This document shows, in pieces, positions 22,558-34,650 of a stretch of 64,000 nt of DNA (positions within the stretch are counted from its first letter, which is position 1; each line of letters begins with the position of its first letter). The translations under genes were made by a program, and so were the position numbers. Under the pieces are notes generated by a model. The model saw only the letters and a list, made by a program, of their open reading frames with translations. It searched no databases and was not told the DNA's origin. Source of the DNA: Paramecium pentaurelia (taxonomy: Eukaryota > Ciliophora > Oligohymenophorea > Peniculida > Parameciidae); NCBI GenBank assembly GCA_905183005.1, contig CAJJDO010000067.1:372001-436000 (forward strand). Direction: 5' to 3'.

Positions 22558-23605
22558 TCAAAAAAGTTATTAAATCTTTTTTAACAATGCTCCTAAAATT
22601 AGACATATAACACTAACGATTAATAGATGTCCAATTAATATTTATTAATCCTCTATAAATAATTATAATTGTCTTACATTTATTGTTATCTTTATTTTTG
22701 AACATTGCTTTAAATTTTAATTTTTCTAATTCATCATTCAACTAATCTTTGCTTGTCTTGATTTAATCAATTTACTTGAGAATCTATTGTTCTTTTTATT
22801 TTAAAGTAGAAATTAATTACGCTTATTCAACTTTCATAATAGAAGTTTAAGATCGTATTCCTGATACTTCATGATTTGATCGTTCTTCATCATTGCATCT
22901 AAAATTACCAGATTCATAAGGTTCATTATTATAACTTTATTCAGGATCCATTTTATCTTAGAATTTTTCAATAGGCTCTTGAGGTATCTCATAAGCTTCT
23001 GTAAAAAAGGTCGGTTATTTTACATCTCTACTCATATTAGCACTTAATCTGCTTGCATCCTACAGTATGGGACTTATACTTGGATTATTATTAAATATAT
23101 TTGAAGTTCTACTTTCTTAACCATCAAGACTATTTTTATGAACAATTTATTCTTATAACCGACTAAAAGTGTGTTATGATCTTTGTAATTGCATAGGTTC
23201 TTATTTCATAACTTCTTCAAAAGTTTGTTTTTTATCTGATTACTAGGTGCTAGATGAATCTGTATTGATGTTCATTCTTATAGAACATATTTGAGTTGAT
23301 AATACACCAGGTTATTTTTCAACCCATAATTGTGGGTTGGAATACTCAAGCATATCAAGATATTCTTCAACATAATTAATAGCTTCTAATAAAACATCAA
23401 TATCAAATTGACTAGTTTTATTGGTAACAGAAATTAATTTCCTTTCGTTGGGAGCAATCATACCATAAGAAGGCATTATTCTTAGAAGATTATCATTTTT
23501 GAATCTAAAAAGGATTGGATGATCAACCATATTGATAACTTGAAAAGTAGTTTGTTTTCTATGATGAATTTGAAATGGAGGTTAAGGTGAGATTGAGAAG
23601 AGCAT
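22558..23605 (-). CDS. VAP-like MSP-domain protein with C-terminal membrane anchor (copy 1)
   Basis: ER contact-site protein of the VAMP-associated type. From ATG 23605: an MSP-domain core with INMVDHPILFRFKNDNLLRI, MPSYGMIAPNERKLISV and a helix, then a Ser/Asn-rich linker, a coiled coil (LISTLKQKEQQILKQIDQ) and, after a 25-nt intron near 22670, a tail anchor rich in L/I/V (ILIGHLLIVSVICLILGALL). Stop TGA 22558-22560. VAPs bind FFAT motifs of lipid-transfer proteins; the exact FFAT-binding residues are not checkable here. The whole gene is present again, identical as far as I can see, at 23725-24770 beyond a single N, so the genome may really have only one copy. Confidence 0.7.
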
Positions 23606-23723
23606 TAATTTGTATATCTTTTTTTAATTAATATTTTAAAAAATCAAATGGCCAAAGCAGCAAAAGACACTAGACCAATTGCAGATTAAGCTACATCTGA
23701 AGCTGCATGTACATACGCAGCTC
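22560..23723. repeat. Direct repeat A, copy 1 (1164 bp), ending at an N
   Basis: This segment is repeated at 23725-24888 with no difference I could see. The two copies are separated only by the N at 23724. It spans the VAP gene and the first 25 codons of ribosomal P1. The pattern (perfect repeat abutting an ambiguous base) is typical of two contigs with an unmerged overlap. Confidence 0.9.
23648..23723 (+). pseudogene. Truncated 5' fragment of ribosomal P1 (assembly copy)
   Basis: The first 25 codons of the acidic ribosomal protein gene (MAKAAKDTRPIADQ..), cut by the N at 23724. The full gene is at 24813-25204. Almost certainly an assembly artefact, not a biological pseudogene. Confidence 0.8.
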
Positions 23724-23724
23724 N
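23724..23724. other. Ambiguous base / contig join
   Basis: Single N between the two copies of direct repeat A. It falls where the second VAP copy should have its stop codon. Confidence 0.95.
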
Positions 23725-24770
23725 AAAAAAGTTATTAAATCTTTTTTAACAATGCTCCTAAAATTAGACATATAACACTAACGATTAATAGATGTCCAAT
23801 TAATATTTATTAATCCTCTATAAATAATTATAATTGTCTTACATTTATTGTTATCTTTATTTTTGAACATTGCTTTAAATTTTAATTTTTCTAATTCATC
23901 ATTCAACTAATCTTTGCTTGTCTTGATTTAATCAATTTACTTGAGAATCTATTGTTCTTTTTATTTTAAAGTAGAAATTAATTACGCTTATTCAACTTTC
24001 ATAATAGAAGTTTAAGATCGTATTCCTGATACTTCATGATTTGATCGTTCTTCATCATTGCATCTAAAATTACCAGATTCATAAGGTTCATTATTATAAC
24101 TTTATTCAGGATCCATTTTATCTTAGAATTTTTCAATAGGCTCTTGAGGTATCTCATAAGCTTCTGTAAAAAAGGTCGGTTATTTTACATCTCTACTCAT
24201 ATTAGCACTTAATCTGCTTGCATCCTACAGTATGGGACTTATACTTGGATTATTATTAAATATATTTGAAGTTCTACTTTCTTAACCATCAAGACTATTT
24301 TTATGAACAATTTATTCTTATAACCGACTAAAAGTGTGTTATGATCTTTGTAATTGCATAGGTTCTTATTTCATAACTTCTTCAAAAGTTTGTTTTTTAT
24401 CTGATTACTAGGTGCTAGATGAATCTGTATTGATGTTCATTCTTATAGAACATATTTGAGTTGATAATACACCAGGTTATTTTTCAACCCATAATTGTGG
24501 GTTGGAATACTCAAGCATATCAAGATATTCTTCAACATAATTAATAGCTTCTAATAAAACATCAATATCAAATTGACTAGTTTTATTGGTAACAGAAATT
24601 AATTTCCTTTCGTTGGGAGCAATCATACCATAAGAAGGCATTATTCTTAGAAGATTATCATTTTTGAATCTAAAAAGGATTGGATGATCAACCATATTGA
24701 TAACTTGAAAAGTAGTTTGTTTTCTATGATGAATTTGAAATGGAGGTTAAGGTGAGATTGAGAAGAGCAT
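23725..24770 (-). CDS. VAP-like MSP-domain protein, copy 2 (stop lost at N)
   Basis: Same protein as at 22558-23605, start ATG 24770. The final TGA is missing because the sequence joins an N and the P1 fragment. It should be treated as the same locus until the join is resolved. The true neighbour order is probably HSP60 > < VAP <> P1. Confidence 0.6.
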
Positions 24771-24888
24771 TAATTTGTATATCTTTTTTTAATTAATATT
24801 TTAAAAAATCAAATGGCCAAAGCAGCAAAAGACACTAGACCAATTGCAGATTAAGCTACATCTGAAGCTGCATGTACATACGCAGCTC
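23725..24888. repeat. Direct repeat A, copy 2
   Basis: Second copy of 22560-23723 at an offset of exactly 1165. After 24888 the sequence continues into the intact P1 gene. Confidence 0.9.
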
Positions 24889-25204
24889 TCATTTTATATG
24901 AAGACAATTAAGATGTACTTGAAAATGTGATAATAAGATTGATTCCACTAAATTAGCTAAGATTATTAAGGCTTCAAATTTGAGAGTTGAACCAATTTGG
25001 ACTAAAGTTTTTGAGAAAGCACTTAAGGGCAAAAGAATTGGTGATTTGTTACATGGTAGCAGTGGAAGTGCAAATAGTGGTCCATAAGCTTAAACAACAT
25101 CAACTCCTGTTGTTGCTGAGACCAAAAAGGCAGAGCCAGTTAAAGAAGTCAAGAAAGTTGAAGAACCAGAAGAAGATGTTGATATGGGTGGTTTGTTTGA
25201 TTGA
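24813..25204 (+). CDS. RPLP1: Acidic ribosomal stalk protein P1
   Basis: Binds P0 and recruits translational GTPases to the large subunit. From MAKAAKDTRPIADQ: a helical domain with TYAALILYEDNQD, a 23-nt intron, then DSTKLAKIIKASNLRVEP, IWTKVFEKALKGKRIGDLL, an Ala/Lys/Glu hinge and the acidic end EEPEEDVDMGGLFD. The canonical P-protein tail is SDDDMGFGLFD; here the final block is shortened to MGGLFD, which keeps the LFD end. 122 residues. It is 38 bp upstream of the CDK gene and diverges from VAP with 42 bp between start codons. Confidence 0.9.
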
Positions 25205-25242
25205 AAATGAAAATAAAAATCGTACATTAATATTTTAATATT

Positions 25243-26241
25243 ATGAAATCTAATAAATTGGAGAAATACGAGAAGAAAGAGAAACTTGGAGAAGGTACTT
25301 ACGGAATTGTGTACAAGGCATTAGGTATAAATCATTATATTATTTGCATTTAGACAGAAACACAAATGATTATGTGGCATTAAAGAAAATTAGACTAGAA
25401 TCAGAAGAAGAAGGTATTCCAAGTACAGCAATTAGAGAGATATCTCTTCTAAAAGAGTTAAATCATCCAAATATTGTGAAGTAATATTTACACTATCTAG
25501 ATTAATGGAAGTTGTGCATTCAAATAAGAAGCTTGTACTGGTCTTTGAGTATGTTGAAATGGATCTAAAGAAATTCTTTGCTCAATTCCCTAAAGAGAAA
25601 GGCATGGAACCCGTCATTGTCAAGAGTTTTCTCTATTAGCTCTTAAGAGGAATATAAGCATGTCATTAATAAAAAATATTACACCGTGATCTTAAACCTT
25701 AAAATCTTTTGGTTTCAAAAGATGGAATACTTAAACTTGCTGATTTTGGACTTGCTAGAGCTAGTGGAATACCTGTCAAAAGTTTCACTCATGAAGTTGT
25801 CACTTTATGGTATAGACCACCAGATGTTTTGTTGGGCTCTAAAAACTATAATACATCAATAGATATATGGAGTGTAGGTTGTATCTTTGCAGAAATGTCA
25901 AATCTTAAACCTCTTTTTGCAGGAAGTAATGAAACAGATTAATTAAAAAAAATATTCAGAGTCTTGGGAACTCCAACACCAATTGTAAATTTCTTTTTCT
26001 AATTTAGGAATATCCAAAATTGAACGATCTTCCAAATTGGAAACCTGAAAACTTTGAACAATATCAACCTGATAATTTGGCTAAGTTTTGTCCAAGACTT
26101 GATCCAGATGGTTTAGATTTATTGATCAAAATGCTTAAAACCAACCCAGATTAAAGAATCACAGCCAAAGCTGCTTGTGAACATCCATTCTTTAAAGAAT
26201 TACCAGAATAAGTTAAGAAATTATATGTCAACATCAAGTGA
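25243..26241 (+). CDS. Cyclin-dependent kinase with PSTAIRE helix (CDK1/2-type)
   Basis: 308 residues after removal of three introns (29, 20 and 23 nt). Gly-loop GEGTYGIVYKA with the regulatory Thr-Tyr pair, VALKKIRLESEEEG, the intact PSTAIREISLLKEL cyclin-binding helix, HRDLKPQNLLV, DFGLARASG, an activating Thr in the SFTHEVVTLWYRPP loop, and WSVGCIFAEM are all present. A member of the cell-cycle CDK1/2/5 group; cyclin partner unknown. Length is normal for a minimal CDK, with no extra domains. Follows the P1 gene on the same strand after 38 bp. Confidence 0.92.
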
Positions 26242-26629
26242 GAATTGATAAATCAAATATATATATTTTAAATTTCAGATGATAAGAATACTATTATAAA
26301 TAAGTTTGTCATTATTTAAAAGATTAAAAATAAATAATACAAAAAGCTTTTGATTAAATCTATAATTAATATTATATCATATTTTGAGACCCTCAATATT
26401 AAAAATACGTTTGGAATTAATTAAAATAATATGGATATGTAAAATATCAATAAAATTTATGAATAATAAGTTTTTGAGAGATTAATTAGAATAAGATAAA
26501 TTGATTTTATTAAAGATATACTTATAAAATTCTAGCACTTTTATAATTAAAATATTTATTCAAAAAAAGAGAATTCAAAAATATATGAAAATTAAATTAA
26601 GTTTTTAAAAACTCAAGAAATTTACTTAC
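26242..26629. other. AT-rich intergenic region
   Basis: Some 390 bases downstream of the CDK stop. No frame, repeat or RNA gene recognised. Confidence 0.5.
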
Positions 26630-27385
26630 ATTTATATAATTCATTTAACTTTTCAACCTCTTAATTTCTTACTGAAATTAAATCTTATCTAACTTAAAAT
26701 TTAAATAAAAATTAAACTCTATCAATTTCAAATTTCATCTTTATCTCACTTTATTCCTTTTCATATTATCTCTTCAATTTCAATTTCAAGTTTTCATTGT
26801 CTTACTTTATTATTTCTATAAATCTATCTAAATTCTTTAAACTAATATTTCATTTAATGATGATTTTCCTTATATTAGTGCAATTTAACTATTTTCTACT
26901 ATTACTTGCTTAAATCCTCTCATTATTTATTTATTTCTATCCCATTCTATTTGATTTCATTCTAAATTTTCTTTCTCTCATGTTTATAATTTTTCAATTC
27001 AATGGCAAATAATAGATTATCTAATTTTTTAATTTCAGCTTTCAATTGCTCATTTTCTACTTCCCATTAGATTCTCTGTTCTTGTTATTGACTCTATTAA
27101 TCCAAATATAACGAATAAATTTATATTTTTTTAACTCATATTCAAATTATCATTATCCTTTCTCAAATGTTAAACTAAATCATTTAACTCTTAAATTTAT
27201 CTCAATAAATCATCCTTTTCTAATCTATATTTCTTGGATCTATATATCTCTTTATCTTGATTTTTCATCTTATCTCATAAAGCAATTCGTAATTATGATA
27301 TATCATCCATCAAATTCTAATTTTGAATCTACAATTCTTCAATAACCTATCCTTTTTCAAAAAATTCAACTTTTAAAACTTCCAT
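26630..27385 (-). pseudogene. Coiled-coil protein gene with in-frame TGA codons, possibly decayed
   Basis: From ATG 27385 (MEVLKVEFFEKGQ) the frame encodes clear coiled coil (VIEELQIQNQNLMDDISQL; YRLEKDDLLRQIQELNDL; WEVENEQLKAEIKKLDNLL; KLKLKRQYEKEQSEIK). It is interrupted by TGA at 27275-27277 and again at 26920-26922, with good coiled-coil sequence on both sides and no GT..AG pair to remove them. A frame change near 26850 is also unexplained. Either a recent pseudogene or unrecognised splicing. No family assignable beyond coiled coil; both ends are approximate. Confidence 0.45.
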
Positions 27386-27865
27386 CTAAAATTGTAAATC
27401 AATATATTAGTACTCTCTCTCTTTTTTCTTTCAAATACAAATAAATATTTTTATAAATTTTATTAGATTTATAAATAACATGAATTAGAACATTTATAAT
27501 ACTTACTGTAACTAATGTAGTATTATTCTTATTCTATTTGTTTCAACTCATCCATTCTTAATTTGTCACTACTATTAATTAAAATCCATGAATTTTCCTG
27601 TTTGGTATTGCATTAAAAATTAAATTCAAAGATGCTCTTTAAATTATATATAAGTAAGAAAATACTGAATTAATTAATTTGATTTTGTTGTAAATATAGA
27701 TTTAATTATAATGATATTAATTTTAATTAATCTTCAAATACGAATAGAAATATAGTAATAATAACAAAAAGATATTCAAAGATAGTTTTAATTAATTTAC
27801 ATTTATTATTTTGGATAAATAATAATAATGTTTAATAATTCTTAAAATAGAAATTATTGATATTT
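27386..27865. other. AT-rich intergenic region
   Basis: Holds a short minus-strand open stretch (MDELKQIEQEQYY..) just upstream of the coiled-coil gene that could be an extra 5' exon. Otherwise nothing recognised. Confidence 0.4.
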
Positions 27866-30800
27866 TCATTTACTAAAGATTCCATCAAAATTGATTGAAC
27901 TTAATTTAACAGGAACTTTTGTATTGGGCTATTATTAAATTTACATAGTTGGAAGAACAGCTTATCGATCAACTAATTCTAGTCTCTCTCTTTCTTCTTA
28001 TGTAACTTCCTAGAGAAGAAATAGAATAATTTATATACTCTGCCATCCAGATATAAAATTGTTGGCAATTTTCTAAGTATCATCTATCTATAACCAGGTC
28101 TTCTACTTAAAGAATTTCCAACTAATTCTAATTCTTTAAGTTATGTTAATGGAACTAAATGCTCAATGTCTGGTAGATCATTAATTCTATTTGAATTAGC
28201 AAATAAATGCTAAATTTAATGAATTTACAGATACCAATAATTTATATAATTTTTAAATATTCTAAAAATTCTTAAGTCCATTACCATCTATTTTCAAACA
28301 TCTAATAGGATTGGATCCAGCAAATGATTAAGGATCAAATTATCTTACTTTATTTTAATTTAAATCTAATTCCTTTAATTATTTTAAATTCTCTAAAAAA
28401 TCAACTCTAATAATTTCATTTTTTTCACATTTCATAATTTTTAATTCTTTAAGTAAACAATATTATAATCCATTAAATTCTTTTAAACAATTTTAAGAGA
28501 TATCTAAAATTTATAATTATTAACATCCATTTAATCCTTTTTTTTAATTAATATCATTTGGATAAAGAAGAGTATCAATTTTATTTGATGCTAAAATTAA
28601 AATCTTTAATTAAGGTAAAAATCCTAGCATTTTTGTAGAAGTAAATAAATTGTGACTCAAATCTAATTCAACAAGTTATGGAAATTATTAAACATTAAAT
28701 ACATCTTCAAAATCTCTTAATTCACAATTTTATAAACACAATTCTGTTATTTTATTAGCTGGTTATCCTTATAATCTAGAATACAGAATCTCTTCTGTCA
28801 ATCTACCAGTATATAAATTTTTAGCCATCTATTATTCCTAAATTTCAATAGAAATGCCATCTAAAACCTTAAGTTTTGGAATAATGTAGAGTACGTAAGC
28901 TCTATAATTAGTGTCTCTAGCAAAAGGATTTCCAGAAAGATCTAATATGATTAATTTTTGCAAATGTTTGATATTATTAATTTCCTTTTAATTAGTAATA
29001 TTATTATTTCCTAAATATATTTCCATAAGACTTTTAAGATCTGGAAACTCTCTTAAATGAAGTATAGCATTGTCTTCCAATGATAATTGCATCAAATTAA
29101 TCAAATTTTAAATACCTTCTATTGTTGATATTTTATTTCCTCCTAATTCCAACTTCTTTAAATATTACATATTATCTAATTCTTAAATTTGTATAATTGA
29201 ATTCTTTTCTAAATTTAATTCTTCCAAAAGTACTGAATCTTATAATGAAGTAATTTATGTTATTTTATTATGTCCCAGATTTAAGTGTCTTAATTAAACT
29301 AAACCTTCCAAACCTTTCATACTACTTAATTTCTAATGAGTAATCATTACTGATTGAATATTTTATTTCCAATCCATTTAGACTTTACTAAAAGATTGAA
29401 GCATGGCAGTTGTAATTAATTACTTTTGATTATTAGTTTTCTCTTTATCTTCATCAGTTACTGGTAAATGATCCAAATATTATAGATTATTTAAAACCAT
29501 TACTATTTCTTTTCTTGTTTCTTTATATTCATTAATTGGATTAAAGACAACACATAAATATTTTAATGACTAATTATATTTAAGTAAAGCAATCTAATCA
29601 ATATCTTAAATATTATTATGTGTTAAATCTAAAACTTCCAAACTTTTCAAATTTTGTAATCCATTTAGATTACTTATTTCATTATGTGATAAATCTAATC
29701 TAACCAAATTTGGTAATTCATTCAAACCATTAATAGTACTTATTTTATTATAACTTAAAATTAGAGTATGAAATTATCCTTTTACAAAAGTAATATCTTA
29801 TACACAACAATTACTTAAATTTAAAAATTAAGTTTAGTTCTTTAGAATTTCATTTAAGTCTGGTGTGCCAACTAGATTTGGATTTAATTCATACAAAGTT
29901 GATCTACTAAGACAATATTAAAAATAATTTATTAAAGCTGGTTTTAAAGAAGCACATTCTGATCTATCTAAATCTTATGCTTTAAGTTCATAAGTAGGAT
30001 ATTCTTCTAAATTTTCAAATTAATAAGTATTTAAATCATCAGCCAATTAATTATACAAATCATTTATGCCTACCTTTTATAAATTTAAATTTGCAGGAGT
30101 AATGAAATCATCATCTTCTTATTCTAAAACACCTAATGCAGAACCAAAGTCAGCAATTTTATTTTATAATGGTGATTTCATTACATATTCAAATTCTGCA
30201 AAGTATTCTGGTAAAACTAAATTGTTATCTAAAACAAACCATAATTTATGTTTTGGATCATTCTCCATTAATCTATAAACTGTATATTCATCTTAATATT
30301 ATCTTCCATCAATTGATTATTTTTAAAACATCTCACTCCATGGTTATTCAGGATTGAAATATGGATATTTTAAATCTGGAACAGACTTAATCATAAGAAC
30401 TTTACAAATAAGTAAGACTCCTGGAGGTATTACATTATAATTTTATTATTATAATCTGACATATTTAATATACATTACCTTCTTTTAATAAATCTTTTAT
30501 TCAATTTTTATTTATGTTCCTATCCATTTAAAATATATTGAATTCTTGATGCATCTGCTCCTAAAATACTATTTACTAAAGGTGTATAAGCACTTAATCC
30601 AATAGATTTTGATTCCTTATTTTAAATTATTTATTTACTTAAAAACCTCTGAATCCTTCCTCAATTACATTATAAATTTCAGATTAAAAATTTGGATCTA
30701 CTCCATAAAATAGATATTCTAATGACTTTTTATGACTTTGATTGGATACATCTACAAGAGATTCCATTTTTTCTTCAAATTTATTTCTAATGAATTTATT

Positions 30801-31980
30801 GTGTATTCTAACTACTCTTTTAATTTGAATATCTTTAATTCCATATTAAGCCATATTTTCAGAATGAAATCTTGAATTGATAAGGTCAACACAAGAAACA
30901 TACCATTTCTCATTTGCTTTCCCTTCTTCTAATCTAATATTTCCACCTGTTTCCAATTCAGTTATTAATTTATGTATACTCTGATTACAATATTCATAAA
31001 CTTTCTTTTTTATACTATCATAAATATCATTCTAATTCTCATATTCTTCTTGTTTAATCTCTAATAATTATTATCTATCTTTATCTGCTTCTTATGCTAA
31101 TTTTATATTCAAATTTGAAATATCTTCACATAATGAATCTGTTTTTATTTTCTTTCCTTTTTTCAATAATTTACATAAAGTTGAAAATGTTCTTTACATT
31201 GTTTTTATTCTCATATTATAATACATTTTCTTTTTCATAAATGTTCCTTCAGCAAAAGATTTCTGTTCTTCTGAAATAATTAAAGTATCTAATTTGTATA
31301 TATTTCTTAAATGATATAAAACATATGTTTAATAATTGCAAAGGTTACAAATAGGATTATCACCAAAATGAGGATCATAAAATGCTAAAACTTTTAGATT
31401 TGGTAAACGATTTAAATTTAATGCTTCTTTAAAACTACAAATTTTATTTCCACTAATATTCAAATCATGTAAATTCTTTAATTTATCAAGAGATGTTCTT
31501 AAGTAACTTATTTAATTAGCTGCCAACCATAATTATCTTAAATTAACTAAATTTTCTAAATTTTGAATTGCTTCAATTTTATTATCACAAAGCCATAAAG
31601 TTTCTAATTTTGTAAGATTTTCTAATCCTTCAATTTTTTAAATTGCATTATGTGAAATGTATATTGATTTTACATTAATAATCCCTTTTAATCCACTCAA
31701 TTTCGAAATTGAATTCTCATTCAAATTTAATTCTTCTAACTTAGACAATTCATCTATTCCCTTTTGTTTAATAACTCAATTCATACTTCAATTACTGTAA
31801 TCCCTACATTTATAAGAGTCAAAGATTTCAAATTTTTGAATGCTTATATAACATTCATTCTCCCAAAATCTTCAAGTGTAAGTTCAATTCTTTCTATTTT
31901 ATCTAAATTATTCCATTCCTTATCGGTGAAACCATTCATAATTTTCTACAGATTTAATGTATTCTTACTATAGTTTCCAT
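27866..31980 (-). CDS. Giant leucine-rich-repeat protein, LRRC9-like
   Basis: About 1340 residues from ATG 31980 (METIKIMNGFTDKEW, with an intron of 23 nt after codon 4) to TGA 27866-27868; several further short introns. N-terminal SDS22-like LRRs (LNLNENSISKLSGLKGI; LWLCDNKIEAIQNLENL) are followed by a long helical/charged middle (RIHNKFIRNKFEEKMESL, YLFYGVDPNF) and then many more LRRs (LDLSHNEISNLNGLQNLK, LNLGHNKITQI, LELGGNKISTIEGI), ending LDGREVTQEERERLELV. Length and the LRR-middle-LRR layout resemble LRRC9, a protein found mainly in ciliated organisms. No kinase or membrane segments seen. Function unknown; a protein-interaction scaffold in cilia is the obvious idea. Confidence 0.75.
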
Positions 31981-32085
31981 TTTTCCACTATCCCCTTTCT
32001 TTTTCTCTTCTTATTACATTATTTATTATAATATATTTTTAGATTTTTGCAACTTGAAAAAAATGAATTATATATTAATGTTCTT

Positions 32086-32917
32086 TCAATATTCATTAAC
32101 TGATACATCAGATGCTACTATATTTAAAGCTGTATACGTCTAATAAATTGGAAGAATTCTAAATCATCTTCAACTCTATGATTACTTTCTTCAGACCATG
32201 CAGGCAATTTTATAGTCAGACTTTCAGAGTTTGACAAATAATTATGATCCTTTGTCACAGGCATAGGTGGAAACTTTATGCCAACAAAAGGTTTCTTTGC
32301 CAAAGCTAAATTACTAAGAGTCAAATTATACGATTGTAAACATAAATATGCTTTTTATTTGCATCAGAACTATTTAATGACTCTGTCTTTGGAGCTATAT
32401 TCAAAACAACATCAGTTTAACTGTTCTAAGATGCTTATTAATCTTATTCTGGATCTAATACTATTGCTTTATCGACATAATTAGCTTAATCATTTGTTGC
32501 TTCTGGTAATTCTTATGCTCTTTATTATCTATTGTAATATTATACTAGATCTCATCATCAACTTTCTCGATTTTCAATGATTCCTATTATTCAAAATTTT
32601 GATCTTAATCTTTGCATTTATTTTTTAATATAAATACTTGATTCTATTGATTCTTCAATATAAACCATTGGGTTATCATCACTTTTAAACACTGCCAAAC
32701 TTGTTTCTACTTCTACTGTCTCTTAGCCTTAAAGAGTCTCTGCTGAAATATCATTCCTCCCAACATAAAAGCTTTAATCTTCTTATTCACTCTAAAATAT
32801 TGCTGTCATTCAAAATTCATAATTACCTTGTTCTTCTTCAACTAAAGACTTAGATGACCCTCTTAACATTTAAGAGCTACTATAACAAATTAATACTACA
32901 AGTATTAGAGTCTTCAT
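32086..32917 (-). CDS. Secreted acidic hypothetical protein
   Basis: ATG 32917 starts a signal peptide (MKTLILVVLICYSSSQ). The mature chain is acidic, Ser/Gln-rich and probably unstructured (ETVEVETSLAVFKSDDNP, ATNDQANYVDKAIVLDPE), ending in a more ordered part (KKPFVGIKFPPMPVTKDH, LTIKLPAWSEES) and DVSVNEY, TGA 32086-32088. Introns near 32845 (24 nt), 32640 (28 nt) and 32150 (35 nt) were used; one more near 32520 must exist to join two frames. No domain recognised. Confidence 0.5.
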
Positions 32918-33774
32918 TGATTATCTATATAATTAAATATTAAAAAACGATCAAAAATAATAATCACTATTACTTCAAATACAAAAAAAATTTATTATTT
33001 TCGTTAAAAAAATCTCATAATCCAATATATTATTATGTTAATTTTAAGGAGCTCAAGTTATTTTCTTATAAATAAAATTAAGTAAAAATTTATATAAGTA
33101 TCTATTTAAATTATAATATTTAAATTAAATATATTGCTATTTGAAAATGGTGTTAAGATCACATCAAAAGAAACCTAAATATAAATTCATAATTCAAAAA
33201 ATAAATAGGTATATTAATATATCTTATACTTTTATTTGAAAAAAGTGAGAATTTGTTAAAATATTAGTTAAGTTATGAAATTTTAAATAAAAATAATAAC
33301 TAATAGATCTTTTGTTAAATTCTTGTTGTAAATATAATTAATTATTACAAAGATTTATTCTTCTTAAAGATGGTTTTTGAATTATGAAAAAAAATTATAT
33401 AAAAATAAGTATTTATAAGAAAATAAAATAATTTTAATAACAATTATTTTTCATTATAAAGATGTTATGTTAAATTCAGTGAATTTTACTTTAAATATAA
33501 GTTTTCTAATGATTCTACTCAATAATTCAATTAAAAATTTGATTCTCAATTTGTTTATTGTGTTTTTTATGTATTAAAACTACTATATCACTTAATTACA
33601 AATAAAGGAATCAACTATATAATTTAAAGGGAGAGAATTATATTTTATGTAGACAGGAGTTTATTGGAATAATAATTTAGTAACATTAAATTACGGTATT
33701 GCAGTTATTTTGGGTATTAAGCGAATAAAATTTATCGTTTTTAATTCAATATTTTAATATAAATCTTTATCAAA
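32918..33774. other. Long AT-rich intergenic region
   Basis: About 860 bases between two divergent genes, long for this genome. Only very short frames occur (for example 33146-33250, about 33 codons, not convincing). It presumably carries the promoters of the secreted-protein and bZIP genes. No specific motif recognised. Confidence 0.5.
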
Positions 33775-34587
33775 ATGAGTACTAGTTAACAAGAATTCTT
33801 TGAGTATATGAGTGAGACTCTATAAACATCATAAGAAGGACTTAAGGAGATGCAAAAATCTAACCCATAAAGTAAGAAGAAAATTCTAATAAATTTTAAA
33901 GATTTCCAAAAACTTGTTGAGAAGATGAAGCGTACAATGAGAAGAGAGAAGGCAAAATAAAGAATACATAAGGATGAACCTGAAATAGTTTAGAGTAGTA
34001 AGAAAATAAAGAGAAAGAAATAAGATGATGATCCATTAAGAGATAATGATAAAAAAACTATATAAATGATACGAAATAGAATTAGTGCATAAAATTCTAG
34101 AGATAGAAAGAAATAATATTTACAACAATTAGAAAATTAGGCTTAAAAAGAATTAAATTATAATGCTGAATTGAGAAAATAATTGGAAGAGCTACAAATA
34201 AAACATTAAAAATTAACAAATAAGAGCTCAAAAATAAGAGATTAATTATCTATTCTCTAATAACTAGGTCGTTGTTCGAGATTAGGTAAAATAGGTCTCA
34301 CTCTCTTGACTCTTGTTTCAGTTTTTTCTGTAATCTCTTAAAAAGAAACCTAATAAACAATTTAATCTCCTCTTGTTAAAGTTGAAGATTTATCAAGTGA
34401 AAGTGCAATGGTCCCAATAAATTATGAAAAATCATATTCTGTAATTGATACCAACACATTTTTTGAGGAATAAAAAATTGATGTTGGTATGTCAGAAGAA
34501 TCTGAGAATTCTTATCTTTAATTGTTACCAAATACTTTATATCGGTTGAATTCACATATAGAATACGATTTTCTGCAGTAAAATTGA
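33775..34587 (+). CDS. Membrane-tethered bZIP transcription factor (ATF6/CREB3/bZIP28 architecture)
   Basis: Intron-less, 270 residues, TGA 34585-34587. A basic region at residues 99-113 (MIRNRISAQNSRDRKK) has the invariant N-x7-R of bZIP proteins (N101, R109). It is followed by a leucine-type zipper (LQQLENQAQKELNYNAELR, QLEEL). After a basic linker comes one hydrophobic segment at about residues 171-188 (GKIGLTLLTLVSVFSVIS), then an 80-residue Ser/Glu-rich tail. bZIP plus one downstream membrane span is the layout of ER-stress factors that are released by proteolysis. The N-terminus is charged with Lys/Arg clusters that could act as nuclear signals. No canonical site-1 protease motif was identified. 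Confidence 0.75.
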
Positions 34588-34650
34588 TAAAGTTCTATTG
34601 AGTTTATGTATATTATAATGAGAGTAAATATATATTAACAAAATAAAAAA

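Noticed and set aside
33146..33250. Small ORF MVLRSHQKKPKYKF.. in the long intergenic region
   Set aside because: About 33 codons, no conserved feature, no sensible intron extension.
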